Part shown: positions 33,615-42,145 of the stretch, piece by piece
Position numbering within the stretch: position 1 is the first letter of the stretch
Layout: each line of letters begins with the position of its first letter
Assembly: GCA_020435965.1 (NCBI GenBank)
Contig: JAGQYS010000026.1
Span: 1-64,000, forward strand
Direction: 5' to 3'
Source: Flavobacteriaceae bacterium
GTDB taxonomy: Bacteria > Bacteroidota > Bacteroidia > Flavobacteriales > Flavobacteriaceae
DNA length: 64,000 nt
Notes under the pieces: model-generated
The model's database searches: none
Told to the model about the DNA's origin: nothing
The model's input: only the letters and a program-made list of their open reading frames with translations
Program-made: the position numbers and the translations under genes

Positions 33615-35393
33615 TTAATTTATTTCATCACCACGTAAAGCCCTAAACTTTTTTCTAGCCTCAACAAAGTAAATACTGTCCGCATGATTAAAAATGATTT
33701 TCTCATATAATGCTTGTGCTTCTTCAGGTTTGTTAAGCACATTAACATACAATTCTGCTAAGGCATAATAAGCATCATCTGCCAAAATATCCTCTCTGTA
33801 ATTATCAATAATAGCTTTGTAGTTAGCTTCAGCTTTTAGGTAGTCTTTTTTACCTTCAAACAATTTCCCTTGTTTGTATAAGGCTTGATCAATAATAGAT
33901 TCTGTTTTATGCTCCTCTAAAATTTTATCAAGCAAAGAAATGGCTTCATCTGTTTTGTTTTGATAAGCATATAAATCTGCCTTGGCATATAGTTTTAAAG
34001 CTGTTTGAGTGGAATCTTCAAACTTATTATCAGAGATTAATAATTTTAAGTCGAGTGCATCATTGGCAATTAACTGAGAGGTTGATGCCTTTAATATTTT
34101 AAGCTGAGATTCTGCCCATTTAAAATCACCTTTATAATAACTTGCTTTGGCCACTTTAAATCGTGCTTCCTGAGAAATGGTACTATTTTTTAAACTGGTT
34201 TGAATTTGTGAATAGTAAATAAGTGCTTCGTTAAACTTTTCCTGATATACTAAAATATCGCCTAATTCTAATTTGATTTTTGCTAGTTGAAATCGGTTGA
34301 ACTTTCCTTCTAAAGCGGTCTTTAAATAACTAATAGCTTCATCAGGCTTATTTAAATAAAAAGCTTTAAAATGTGCATACGACACTTTAATATCAACAAT
34401 TTCAGGATTGTTCTCAAAGGTATTTATTACGTTGTTGTATTTTTCGTCAATCGCTTTGTATTCCTCTTTTGTAGCATGTTTGGTTTGTAATTCCAACAGG
34501 TTTTTATGTGAATCTACAATGGTTTCAATATCAATTGCAGTTTCGATTAAGTACATTAAAATATCAGCCGAAATTTCTGGCATATCTTCTTCTAAGGTTA
34601 AATTAGCCAAATCGATAATACCACGTAACGATTCCTGTTCGCGTTTGTAAATGGCTTTTTCCTGAGCAAATGCTTTGGCATAATCACGTTGCTGAACAAA
34701 CAACCAACTCAACAACTGGTTCCAAATGACATTAGGTTGTTCTTGAATTTTTTTCAGCAGAACTTTGCGTAAAATAGCATTGTTTTCGTCTTCGCTGCTT
34801 TCAGAAATATAATCGTTAAAATAACGTTTTACTTGATTGGCAAATGAGTTATTTCTTTCAACAAAATTGACATAGCTTGTAAACATTTTTTCAATTGCAC
34901 CTTGTTCACCATAAATTCTGGCTAACTGAATATGATAATTCGCTTCAGGTCTCAACTCCATAGTACGCTCATAGGCTTTGGCAGCTAAATCTATTAAAGC
35001 ATGAGTTTCAAATCTGTAAGCTACATAATAACCATAAACAGGGTTTTCATCAATTTTTAATAAAGCTTGGTTGTAGTAATCTTGTGCTTTTTCTTCTTCA
35101 TTTTTAAGATGATAATTATAACCTAAATCTACTAAATGTTGAGGGTTCCTACTTTTTTCAACCATATCAAGCAATAACTGCTCTGCAATGTCCAATTGCT
35201 CTAATTGCTGATGAATTTCAACAATTTTTATAAAGTAGTTGATGTTGCCTTTTTTTTCTTCGTAAAGCTTTTGATACGAAATCAGTGCCTTTTGAAATTC
35301 GCCCCTATCAAAATAGTCTTTTGCCAATTCCTCATTTTGAGAAAAGGACACAAAGCAGCAGAAGAAACAAAATATGTAGATTAACTTGTTCAT
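33615..35393 (-). CDS. Exported tetratricopeptide-repeat protein
   Basis: The 592-residue protein has a signal peptide (MNKLIYIFCFFCCFVSFSQ). Nearly the whole mature chain is TPR-like helical pairs: KDYFDRGEFQKALISYQKL, then GYNYHLKNEEEKAQDYYNQA, ALEGKFNRFQLAKIKLELG and YKQGKLFEGKKDYLKAEANY. This fits a periplasmic or outer-membrane scaffold, perhaps BamD-like in its C-terminal half. There is no lipobox. Specific function is unknown. Confidence 0.75.
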   Translation of the reverse strand: MNKLIYIFCFFCCFVSFSQNEELAKDYFDRGEFQKALISYQKLYEEKKGNINYFIKIVEIHQQLEQLDIAEQLLLDMVEKSRNPQHLVDLGYNYHLKNEEEKAQDYYNQALLKIDENPVYGYYVAYRFETHALIDLAAKAYERTMELRPEANYHIQLARIYGEQGAIEKMFTSYVNFVERNNSFANQVKRYFNDYISESSEDENNAILRKVLLKKIQEQPNVIWNQLLSWLFVQQRDYAKAFAQEKAIYKREQESLRGIIDLANLTLEEDMPEISADILMYLIETAIDIETIVDSHKNLLELQTKHATKEEYKAIDEKYNNVINTFENNPEIVDIKVSYAHFKAFYLNKPDEAISYLKTALEGKFNRFQLAKIKLELGDILVYQEKFNEALIYYSQIQTSLKNSTISQEARFKVAKASYYKGDFKWAESQLKILKASTSQLIANDALDLKLLISDNKFEDSTQTALKLYAKADLYAYQNKTDEAISLLDKILEEHKTESIIDQALYKQGKLFEGKKDYLKAEANYKAIIDNYREDILADDAYYALAELYVNVLNKPEEAQALYEKIIFNHADSIYFVEARKKFRALRGDEIN

Positions 35394-35450
35394 AGTAACT
35401 GTAAATATAACTAAACTCTGCTTTTGAAGTTGTGAATATTATTATAAAAA

Positions 35451-35474
35451 TAGCCTGAACGTAAGTTCAGGCTA
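35451..35474 (-). terminator. Stem-loop in the serS-TPR gap
   Basis: TAGCCTGAAC and GTTCAGGCTA form a perfect 10-bp stem with a GTAA loop. On the minus strand it is followed by TTTTTATAAT, so it may end the leftward transcript from the serS side, about 340 bp downstream of serS. Confidence 0.6.
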
Positions 35475-35585
35475 TGCCATCCAAAATAAATGTGCTATTA
35501 ACCATATTTTATATGATTCAGTTATCCTGATTGGGACTCTTAATAAAGTAACTATATCTTATGGTTGATTTTTTTTATTATTAAT

Positions 35586-35654
35586 TTATAAAACCACTTT
35601 TACTATCAAAACTACCAGAGCAGTCAATAGTATTAATCTTTTAATATTTTTCAT
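35586..35654 (-). CDS. Possible 22-residue hydrophobic peptide
   Basis: The frame from the ATG at 35654 encodes Met, Lys, Asn, Ile, Lys, Arg, then an almost purely aliphatic stretch to the TAA at 35586. It looks like a single-span membrane microprotein or leader. There is no homology or ribosome-site support beyond the ATG, and an AT-rich gap can give such a frame by chance. Confidence 0.2.
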   Translation of the reverse strand: MKNIKRLILLTALVVLIVKVVL

Positions 35655-35807
35655 AACTAGTAGGTTGTATTAGTTTGGTGATACTAACTTGTGAAAAATA
35701 TTGTGTAAAAAAAAGAAAAAACATGAAAATTCGTTGAAAAGCGTGTTTTTTGAGCACTTTGTCGATTTTTTTGTATTCTTTTTCTTACTTTTAAATAAAA
35801 AATGATT

Positions 35808-37085
35808 TTAATCAATGATAGAAAAACCAGTATATGGCACTAAAACATCAGGAATTTTGATGCCATTTTCGGTTTGATAATTTTCTAAAATGCCAGCCAA
35901 AACTCTTGGCAAAGCCAAAGAACTTCCGTTTAATGTGTGAGCCAATTGACTTTTCCCATCACTATTTTTAAAACGAAGTTTTAGCCTGTTGGCTTGAAAC
36001 GTTTCAAAATTTGAAACTGAAGATATTTCTAACCAACGTTCTTGTGCTGTAGAATAAACCTCAAAATCGTAAGTTAATGCAGATGTAAAACCTAAATCGC
36101 CACCACAAAGTCTTAAAATTCTGTATGGCAATTTCAATTCGTTTAAAATTGATTTGACGTGTTCAACCATTTCATTAAGTGCTTCGTTAGATCTGTCAGG
36201 ATGCTCGATTCGTAAAATTTCAACTTTATCAAATTGATGCAATCTATTTAATCCACGAACGTGTGCTCCATAACTTCCTGCTTCTCTCCTAAAGCAAGGT
36301 GTGTAACCTGTAATGGCTTTAGGCAGCTCGCTTTCAGCTAACAAATCGCCACGAAATAAGTTAGTTGCAGGTACTTCAGCAGTAGGAATTAAATAAAAAT
36401 TATCACCATTTCCATTTACATGATACATTTGTCCTTCCTTGTCTGGAAGCTGTCCTGTACCAAATCCTGAAGCTTCGTTTACCAAATGTGGCACTTGTAC
36501 TTCGCTATAACCAGCTGCTGTATTTTTATCTAAAAAGTAATTAATAAGAGCTCTTTGAAGCTTTGCTCCTTTTCCCTTATACACTGGAAATCCTGCTCCT
36601 GTAATTTTATTGCCTAGCTCAAAATCTATGATATCATACTTACTTGCTAACTCCCAATGTGGCAATGCATTTTTTGGGAGTTCTGGAATGCCACCTTCAC
36701 GATATACTTCTTCATTATCATCTTCAGAATTTCCAGCAGGAACTAAATCGTTTGGTACATTAGGAATTTTGTACAATAACTCGTCTAACTTTTCAGATAC
36801 AGCATTTAATTTTTCAGTCAACACTTTACTATCATCCTTTAGTTGCGTGGTTCTTTTTTTAAGTGCATTGGCTTGGTCTGCCTGACCAGATTTATAAAGC
36901 ATCCCAATTTCTTTAGAAAGCGAATTAGATTCTGCTAAAGTGTTATCCAATTCAGACTGGGTTTGTCTGCGCTCTTCATCTAGCTTAATCACTTCATTAA
37001 TCATTTTTGTAGCATCTATATTACGTTTTGCTAATCGCTTTATAACTAAATCTTGATACTCTCTAATAAATGGTACTTGTAACAT
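35808..37085 (-). CDS. serS: Seryl-tRNA synthetase
   Basis: This class II synthetase has 425 residues. The N-terminal coiled-coil arm (IKLDEERRQTQSELDNTLAE...) precedes the catalytic core with TAEVPATNLFRGDLL, FRREAGSYGAHVRGLNRLHQ (motif 2) and LNGSSLALPRVLAGILENYQ (motif 3). The ATG at 37085 gives the normal N-terminus (MLQVPFIREYQDLVIKRLAK). It follows the HTTM gene by 79 bp. Confidence 0.96.
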   Translation of the reverse strand: MLQVPFIREYQDLVIKRLAKRNIDATKMINEVIKLDEERRQTQSELDNTLAESNSLSKEIGMLYKSGQADQANALKKRTTQLKDDSKVLTEKLNAVSEKLDELLYKIPNVPNDLVPAGNSEDDNEEVYREGGIPELPKNALPHWELASKYDIIDFELGNKITGAGFPVYKGKGAKLQRALINYFLDKNTAAGYSEVQVPHLVNEASGFGTGQLPDKEGQMYHVNGNGDNFYLIPTAEVPATNLFRGDLLAESELPKAITGYTPCFRREAGSYGAHVRGLNRLHQFDKVEILRIEHPDRSNEALNEMVEHVKSILNELKLPYRILRLCGGDLGFTSALTYDFEVYSTAQERWLEISSVSNFETFQANRLKLRFKNSDGKSQLAHTLNGSSLALPRVLAGILENYQTENGIKIPDVLVPYTGFSIID

Positions 37086-37164
37086 TGGGTGAAAAATTTA
37101 AGTTTATCTTCTCTTTAAATAGCTTCGAAGAATAAGCGACAAATTTAATGAATTAGTTAGTAAA

Positions 37165-38481
37165 TTAATCGTCGTTTGAAGGTAAAATCCAATCACTATG
37201 TTTAAAAGCATTCCACTTTACTGAAGCTAGATCAAATTTTGGATCAATAAGTTGTTTTAGTGGTCTGCCGTTTACGCTTATCCTACAATCAACATAAACA
37301 GCAACGTCTTTTCCTTCAGCTGCGAATTGTTGCTTTAAGCGTTGTGCAAATTGCCAGATAATATCAGGTTTAGAGCTCACAATCCCTTTTTGTTTTTTGG
37401 TCAAATAATCGTCTAACTTAATAATGGTTCTTTTGTTAGTTTCTTTATCTACAACTGTAAAATGAGCGATACCATGTTTTGCACGAAGCATCATTCGCCA
37501 TGATAAACGATGCGCTTCTTCTGTCCACAACACATCATCTTTTATAAACCAATGACGTAATGGTAAAGCCAATTGGATTATGAAATACAATCCAAAAACA
37601 GTTAGCAAAATCGGTTTATAGCTTGGCACAACAAGTTCTCCTTCTTCATAAAATGGTTTGCTTTTAAAAAATAGCTTTTGAATGGTTTTAACTGGAAAAA
37701 AGAACACGCAAAGCGCTATTGACATGTATGGAAAAATACCTATTTGAAAAACGATAGAATTGAATAAATGAAAGAAAATAGCAGTAATAAAAGCCCATTT
37801 TCTGGTTCTTCTCCAGAGTAACAGTGGCACAATCAGTAAGTCAAATAAAATACCACCATACGCCAACACATAATGCAACCCTTTTTGTTGAAGAAATTCA
37901 CCAATAAGGTAATAGCTTTTTTTGCCTCTCATCAGTATTTCCATAAAGGTAGTATCTAGCCAATCTGGATATATTTTGGCAATAGCTGCGTAAGTATAAA
38001 CAATGGCCATTTGAGCAATTATTATTACACTACACCATTGAGGCATACTTTGTTTTAATAAAGAAGGGTTTTGCTTGACATCAACAGAAAAGTATCTATT
38101 TGCAGGCATGATACACATAAATAAGTTAAGCAATACCAATAAATAATAATGATTGTTATAGGATGATTTTTGCATAAAATATACTCCAGCCCAGAGTATG
38201 GTAAAACCAATGATGCTAGTTCTATATTTATAACCAAGCATAACACCAATGCCAAAAATTCCCATCACAGCAAAATAGAAATACATCCAATTACCAGGAA
38301 GCGGTTGCAACCATCCTAAACCAATAAATGAAAAGGTGAATTGAGGTTCAATTAAGGTTTGTCTAACCCAACCTGTTAGGATGGCTCCAAACGACTCAAG
38401 TGTAATAAGTAAGCCAAAAAAGACTCTAAAAATGATGAGCGAGCTATTATCAATATGTTTAAACAGCCAACGATTAAGCAT
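37165..38481 (-). CDS. HTTM-domain membrane protein, vitamin K-dependent gamma-carboxylase-like
   Basis: The 438-residue protein has about eight to ten membrane helices in its N-terminal 320 residues: FRVFFGLLITLESF, LGYKYRTSIIGFTILWAGVYF, YLLVLLNLFMCIMPANRYFS, QMAIVYTYAAIAKIYPDWL and FFHLFNSIVFQIGIFPY. The C-terminal 100 residues are soluble and include EEAHRLSWRMMLRAKHG. This is the HTTM family, homologous to vertebrate gamma-glutamyl carboxylase; bacterial copies have no proven substrate here. The ATG overlaps the ribF stop by 8 bp. Confidence 0.8.
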   Translation of the reverse strand: MLNRWLFKHIDNSSLIIFRVFFGLLITLESFGAILTGWVRQTLIEPQFTFSFIGLGWLQPLPGNWMYFYFAVMGIFGIGVMLGYKYRTSIIGFTILWAGVYFMQKSSYNNHYYLLVLLNLFMCIMPANRYFSVDVKQNPSLLKQSMPQWCSVIIIAQMAIVYTYAAIAKIYPDWLDTTFMEILMRGKKSYYLIGEFLQQKGLHYVLAYGGILFDLLIVPLLLWRRTRKWAFITAIFFHLFNSIVFQIGIFPYMSIALCVFFFPVKTIQKLFFKSKPFYEEGELVVPSYKPILLTVFGLYFIIQLALPLRHWFIKDDVLWTEEAHRLSWRMMLRAKHGIAHFTVVDKETNKRTIIKLDDYLTKKQKGIVSSKPDIIWQFAQRLKQQFAAEGKDVAVYVDCRISVNGRPLKQLIDPKFDLASVKWNAFKHSDWILPSNDD

Positions 38482-39406
38482 CGTTTTGTTTTAAATAATG
38501 TTTTGAATGGATAAGATCTTTTGATAATTGATTTTTTAGATCTTCAAGTGAATCAAATTTTTGCTCATCTCGCAAACGTACTAATATTTCAATCTCCAGA
38601 GTTTTTCCATAAATATCCTGATTGAAATTAAAGAAATGCACTTCAATAGATTGCTCTTTGCCTTCAACAGTTGGGTTGGTGCCAATATTCATCATCCCAA
38701 AAACAGTAGTTCCTTTGATGTTTGCTTTTACTACATAAACGCCGTTTTTAGGAATAAGTTTATAGGCCTCTTTAATCTTTATGTTTGCTGTTGGATAGCT
38801 GAGTTGTTTCCCTAATCCCTTGCCTTTAACAACTTTTCCAGTAAGCATGAAGTTGTAGCCTAAAAATGTATTAGCTGTTTGGACATCACCATTTAAAAGT
38901 GCTTTTCTAATTTTTGTAGAACTTACTGTCACTTCATCAATTTCTTGAGCTGAAATTTCAGTAACTTTAAAATCATAGATTCCTCCAAAGGCTTTTAAGT
39001 CATTAATATTTGCCGTTCTGTTGCGTCCAAAATGATGATCGTATCCTATAATAATATGCTTCACATGCAACGTATCAACCAAAACTTCACTTACATAATC
39101 TTGTGCTGAAAGACGTGAAAATTGTTTTGTGAATTTTTTTACCACCAAATGGTCTATACCTTCGGCTTCCATTAACTTATTTTTTTCGTCAATGGTATTC
39201 AGCATTTTTATGTCTGTATCTTTCTGCACTACCATTCTAGGATGCGGAAAAAAAGTCAACACAATAGCTTGTAAATTTTCCTTTTTAGCAATCTTTACCA
39301 GACGCTTAATTATTTTTTTATGCCCAACATGAACACCATCAAAAGTTCCAATTGTAACCACTGAATTGGAAAGTAACTTATAATCTGAAGCGGTTTTAAT
39401 TTTCAA
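38474..39406 (-). CDS. ribF: Bifunctional riboflavin kinase / FAD synthetase
   Basis: The 310-residue enzyme makes FMN and FAD. The N-terminal nucleotidyltransferase has VVTIGTFDGVHVGHKKIIKR (HVGH motif) and IIGYDHHFGRNRT; the C-terminal kinase domain has GKQLSYPTANIKI and PKNGVYVVKANI. Start is TTG at 39406 (MKIKTASDY); there is no in-frame ATG nearby. pth lies 9 bp upstream, and the HTTM gene overlaps the 3' end by 8 bp. Confidence 0.93.
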   Translation of the reverse strand: MKIKTASDYKLLSNSVVTIGTFDGVHVGHKKIIKRLVKIAKKENLQAIVLTFFPHPRMVVQKDTDIKMLNTIDEKNKLMEAEGIDHLVVKKFTKQFSRLSAQDYVSEVLVDTLHVKHIIIGYDHHFGRNRTANINDLKAFGGIYDFKVTEISAQEIDEVTVSSTKIRKALLNGDVQTANTFLGYNFMLTGKVVKGKGLGKQLSYPTANIKIKEAYKLIPKNGVYVVKANIKGTTVFGMMNIGTNPTVEGKEQSIEVHFFNFNQDIYGKTLEIEILVRLRDEQKFDSLEDLKNQLSKDLIHSKHYLKQNDA

Positions 39407-39415
39407 GAATATTGC

Positions 39416-40048
39416 TTATTTACCGTTAAATGAATTCATTGTGTTGTTAATGCCTGAAAGCACAAATGACTTGATAATTTCTGTACTTTTTGATAAACGT
39501 TCAGGTAATTTTTCTTGTTCTTCCTCTGTCCATTCTCCCAACACATAATCAACTTGTCTGCCCTTACTAAAACTGTCACTTATTCCAAATCTGAATCGAT
39601 TGTAGTTGGTTGTGCCTAATTTATCTTGAACATCTTTAAGACCATTATGACCACCATCGCTGCCTTTAGTTTTAATACGCAATGTTCCAAAAGCTAAGTT
39701 CAAATCATCAGTAATGACTAATAGATTTTCTAATGGAATATTTTCTTTTTGCAACCAATACTGAACTGCTTTTCCACTTAAATTCATATAGGTATTAGGC
39801 TTAATAAATATAAACAAGCGTCCTTTTAGTTTATACTCAGCTCGATCTGCAAGTTTATCTGTACTAAAGGTCACCTCTTCTTTTGAACAGAAATAATCTA
39901 AAATTTTAAAGCCAATATTATGTCTTGTATTTTCGTATTTTTCTCCAATATTTCCTAGGCCTACAATTAAATATTTTTTCATTACCTGATTGTCTTCAGT
40001 TGAAGTTGTTTTGCTTTTACCAAAAAACCAATTAAAAAATTTAAACAT
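39416..40048 (-). CDS. pth: Peptidyl-tRNA hydrolase
   Basis: Pth releases tRNA from prematurely dropped peptidyl-tRNA. The core motif KYLIVGLGNIGEKYENTRHN includes the catalytic His, and NTYMNLSGKAVQYW and DDLNLAFGTLRIK follow. The 210-residue product has a 22-residue basic N-terminal extension (MFKFFNWFFGKSKTT...) before the usual start at Met23 (39982); either start is possible, and similar extensions occur in flavobacteria as I recall. Confidence 0.9.
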   Translation of the reverse strand: MFKFFNWFFGKSKTTSTEDNQVMKKYLIVGLGNIGEKYENTRHNIGFKILDYFCSKEEVTFSTDKLADRAEYKLKGRLFIFIKPNTYMNLSGKAVQYWLQKENIPLENLLVITDDLNLAFGTLRIKTKGSDGGHNGLKDVQDKLGTTNYNRFRFGISDSFSKGRQVDYVLGEWTEEEQEKLPERLSKSTEIIKSFVLSGINNTMNSFNGK

Positions 40049-40074
40049 TATACATCAATATAATGTAAAAGTAA

Positions 40075-40105
40075 AAAAGCATCCTGAATTAACAGAATGC
40101 TTTTT
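40075..40105. terminator. Terminator between rplY and pth
   Basis: AAAAAGCAT...CTG pairs with CAG...ATGCTTTTT with one mismatch around an AATTAA loop, with A/T tracts on both sides. It ends rplY 22 bp after its stop codon. Confidence 0.75.
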
Positions 40106-40127
40106 AATATTATAAATAAATTTGAAT

Positions 40128-40784
40128 TTATTCTTGAGTTGCTTCTGCTGCTGGAGCTGCTTCTGCACCTTCTGTTGGAGTTGCTGCTTCTGCACCTTCT
40201 TCAAGCTCTTCTTCCTCTTCTTCTTCATCAACAATTGCAGTTCTAGCTGTTTTAATTTGGCAAACTACTGTATTGTCTGTGTGTAAGAACCTGTATTTTT
40301 CTTGATCTAAATCACGAACGTAGAATTTATCACCAATTTTCATTGGAGTAATATCTATCTCTATAAAATCTGGCAGGTTAGTAGGCAATGCTTTAATGCG
40401 AAGTTTTCTGTTGTTCCTTCTTAAAACACCACCATTTTTAACACCTCTTGAATTACCAACTAAAACTACAGGAATATCCATAGCTATTTCTTTATCTTCA
40501 AATAACTGATAGAAGTCTACGTGTAAGATTCTGTCTGTAACAGGGTGAAATTGAATATCTTGAAGCACTGCGTTTAGAGTGTCTCCATTGTCTAAGGCAA
40601 TCACAACTGTATGCGCATTAGGCGTGTACACAAGTGAAGAAAATGCCAATTCAGGTGCAGAGAAATGCAATGGCTGATCTCCTCCGTATAATACGCAAGG
40701 AACCTCTCCAGCATTACGTAAGGCTTTTGTTGCTTTTTTGCCTACGCTTTCTCTTTGAGATCCATTAATTGTAATTGATTTCAT
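40128..40784 (-). CDS. rplY: 50S ribosomal protein L25 (general stress protein Ctc family)
   Basis: L25 binds 5S rRNA. The 218-residue protein belongs to the long Ctc subfamily: an N-terminal L25 domain ([27 protein letters not shown]), the beta domain ([17 protein letters not shown]) and an acidic, Ala/Glu-rich C-terminal tail (about residues 185-218, [16 protein letters not shown]). prs lies 27 bp upstream and pth downstream behind a terminator. The acidic tail is common in this subfamily. Confidence 0.92.
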   Translation of the reverse strand: MKSITINGSQRESVGKKATKALRNAGEVPCVLYGGDQPLHFSAPELAFSSLVYTPNAHTVVIALDNGDTLNAVLQDIQFHPVTDRILHVDFYQLFEDKEIAMDIPVVLVGNSRGVKNGGVLRRNNRKLRIKALPTNLPDFIEIDITPMKIGDKFYVRDLDQEKYRFLHTDNTVVCQIKTARTAIVDEEEEEEELEEGAEAATPTEGAEAAPAAEATQE

Positions 40785-40811
40785 TTTAAAAAATTATAGT
40801 TAAATATTAAT

Positions 40812-41753
40812 TTACATTATAAATTGAGAACTGATAGATTCGTTATGATGTACTCTTTTCATAACATCTGCAAATAAATCTGCGCAGCTCAGTACTCTTA
40901 TTTTAGAACTTTCTTTTGATAGAGGAATAGAATCTGTTACAATTAATTCTTCCAACTTAGAATTCTCAATACGCTCATAAGCCTTTCCTGATAAAATAGG
41001 ATGCGTACAAATCGCTCTTACACTTAATGCTCCTCTTTCCATCATCAAATCTGCAGCCTTTGTAAGTGTTCCTGCCGTATCAACCATATCGTCAACAAGC
41101 ACAACATTTTTTCCAGTGACATCTCCAATAAGCTCCATATGTGAAATCACATTGGCTTTAGCTCTTTGTTTATAACATATTACCACATCACTTTCTAAAG
41201 CTTTTGAATAAGCATAAGCACGTTTAGAACCTCCCATATCTGGAGAAGCAATTGTTAAATTATTTAAAGCTAAATTTTGTAGATATGGTAAGAAAATGGT
41301 TGATGCAAACAAATGATCTACAGGTTTTTCAAAAAACCCTTGAATTTGGTCTGCATGTAAATCCATAGTTATAATTCGAGTTGCTCCAGCTGCCTCTAAC
41401 ATTTTTGCTACTAGTTTTGCAGCAATCGGTACTCTAGGCTTATCTTTTCTATCTTGTCTTGCCCAACCAAAATAAGGCAATACAGCTGTAATATGTCTGG
41501 CAGAAGCACGCTTAGCAGCATCAATCATCAACAGCATTTCCATTAAATTCCTTGGACCAGGATGTGTTGAGCCAATGATAAAAATTCTTGTTCCACGAAT
41601 AGACTCCTCGTAAGAAGGTTGAAACTCACCATCGCTATATGTTGATGTAATCACGTTACCTAAATCTACACCAAATTTTGCAGCAATATTTTTAGCCAGT
41701 TCTTCACTTTGAGAACATGCAAATATTTTGGCTCCTGTTATTGTGTTAGGCAT
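40812..41753 (-). CDS. prs: Ribose-phosphate pyrophosphokinase
   Basis: The enzyme makes PRPP for nucleotide, His and Trp synthesis. The 313-residue sequence shows the flexible-loop and ribose-5-phosphate motifs: YSDGEFQPSYEESIRGTRIF, YFGWARQDRKDKPRVPIAAK and the PRPP-binding VVLVDDMVDTAGTLTKAADL. It is the first gene of a run prs-rplY(-pth-ribF-HTTM-serS) on the minus strand. Confidence 0.95.
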   Translation of the reverse strand: MPNTITGAKIFACSQSEELAKNIAAKFGVDLGNVITSTYSDGEFQPSYEESIRGTRIFIIGSTHPGPRNLMEMLLMIDAAKRASARHITAVLPYFGWARQDRKDKPRVPIAAKLVAKMLEAAGATRIITMDLHADQIQGFFEKPVDHLFASTIFLPYLQNLALNNLTIASPDMGGSKRAYAYSKALESDVVICYKQRAKANVISHMELIGDVTGKNVVLVDDMVDTAGTLTKAADLMMERGALSVRAICTHPILSGKAYERIENSKLEELIVTDSIPLSKESSKIRVLSCADLFADVMKRVHHNESISSQFIM

Positions 41754-41896
41754 TGCTAAAGTCTTAAATTATAACGATTTATTTGGTTTTCGCTAAATGA
41801 GGTGCAAATTTATGAATTTATTTGAACTGAAAAAGCATAAAAGCCACTATTTTTAATTGTTTGTCGTAATTATTTTATAATTTTGCATTCTCTTTT

Positions 41897-41978
41897 GCTC
41901 AAGTGGCGGAATTGGTAGACGCGCTGGATTCAAAATCCAGTTTCTTCGGAAGTGTGGGTTCGATTCCCACCTTGAGTA
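41897..41978 (+). tRNA. tRNA-Leu (anticodon CAA)
   Basis: The cloverleaf is clear. The acceptor GCTCAAG pairs with CTTGAGT, the D-arm holds GGCGGAATTGGTAGACGC, and the anticodon stem CTGGA/TCCAG frames the loop TTCAAAA, giving anticodon CAA, which reads UUG. A long variable arm (TTTCTTCGGAAGT) as expected of a class II tRNA precedes the T-arm GTGGGTTCGATTCCCAC. CCA is not encoded. Confidence 0.93.
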
Positions 41979-41984
41979 CAGTAG

Positions 41985-42018
41985 AACCTTCAACCTTTTT
42001 TTGGTTGGAGGTTTTTTA
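41985..42018 (+). terminator. Terminator after tRNA-Leu
   Basis: AACCTTCAACC pairs with GGTTGGAGGTT around a T7 loop and is followed by TTTTT. It lies 6 bp past the tRNA end. Confidence 0.85.
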
Positions 42019-42145
42019 TTGTCCGCAAATTGATAACATAAAACAGGAAGCACGTAAGTCATATAATGAAACTTAAAAAAGTTGAGAGCAATAATATTGC
42101 AATCAACAAACAATAAGGCTTTTATTTATTAGAAACTATATTTTT

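Larger units (their letters stand above)
35394..35807. other. 414-bp intergenic region upstream of the TPR gene
   Basis: The gap lies between serS and the TPR-protein gene. It holds a hairpin (35451-35474), a possible 22-codon ORF (35586-35654) and otherwise AT-rich sequence. No tRNA, riboswitch or longer reading frame was recognised. The two long AT-rich ends probably hold the TPR promoter. Confidence 0.5.
41754..42145. other. Intergenic region between prs and the TonB receptor gene
   Basis: The gap holds only tRNA-Leu at 41897-41978 and its terminator at 41985-42018. 41754-41896 is the AT-rich region that probably holds the prs and tRNA promoters. 42019-42145 shows nothing I recognise. Confidence 0.5.

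Noticed and set aside
41853..42113. An 86-codon open frame on the minus strand between prs and the TonB receptor
   Set aside because: It runs through the tRNA-Leu gene and its terminator, which fully explain that DNA, and it has no signal or domain.
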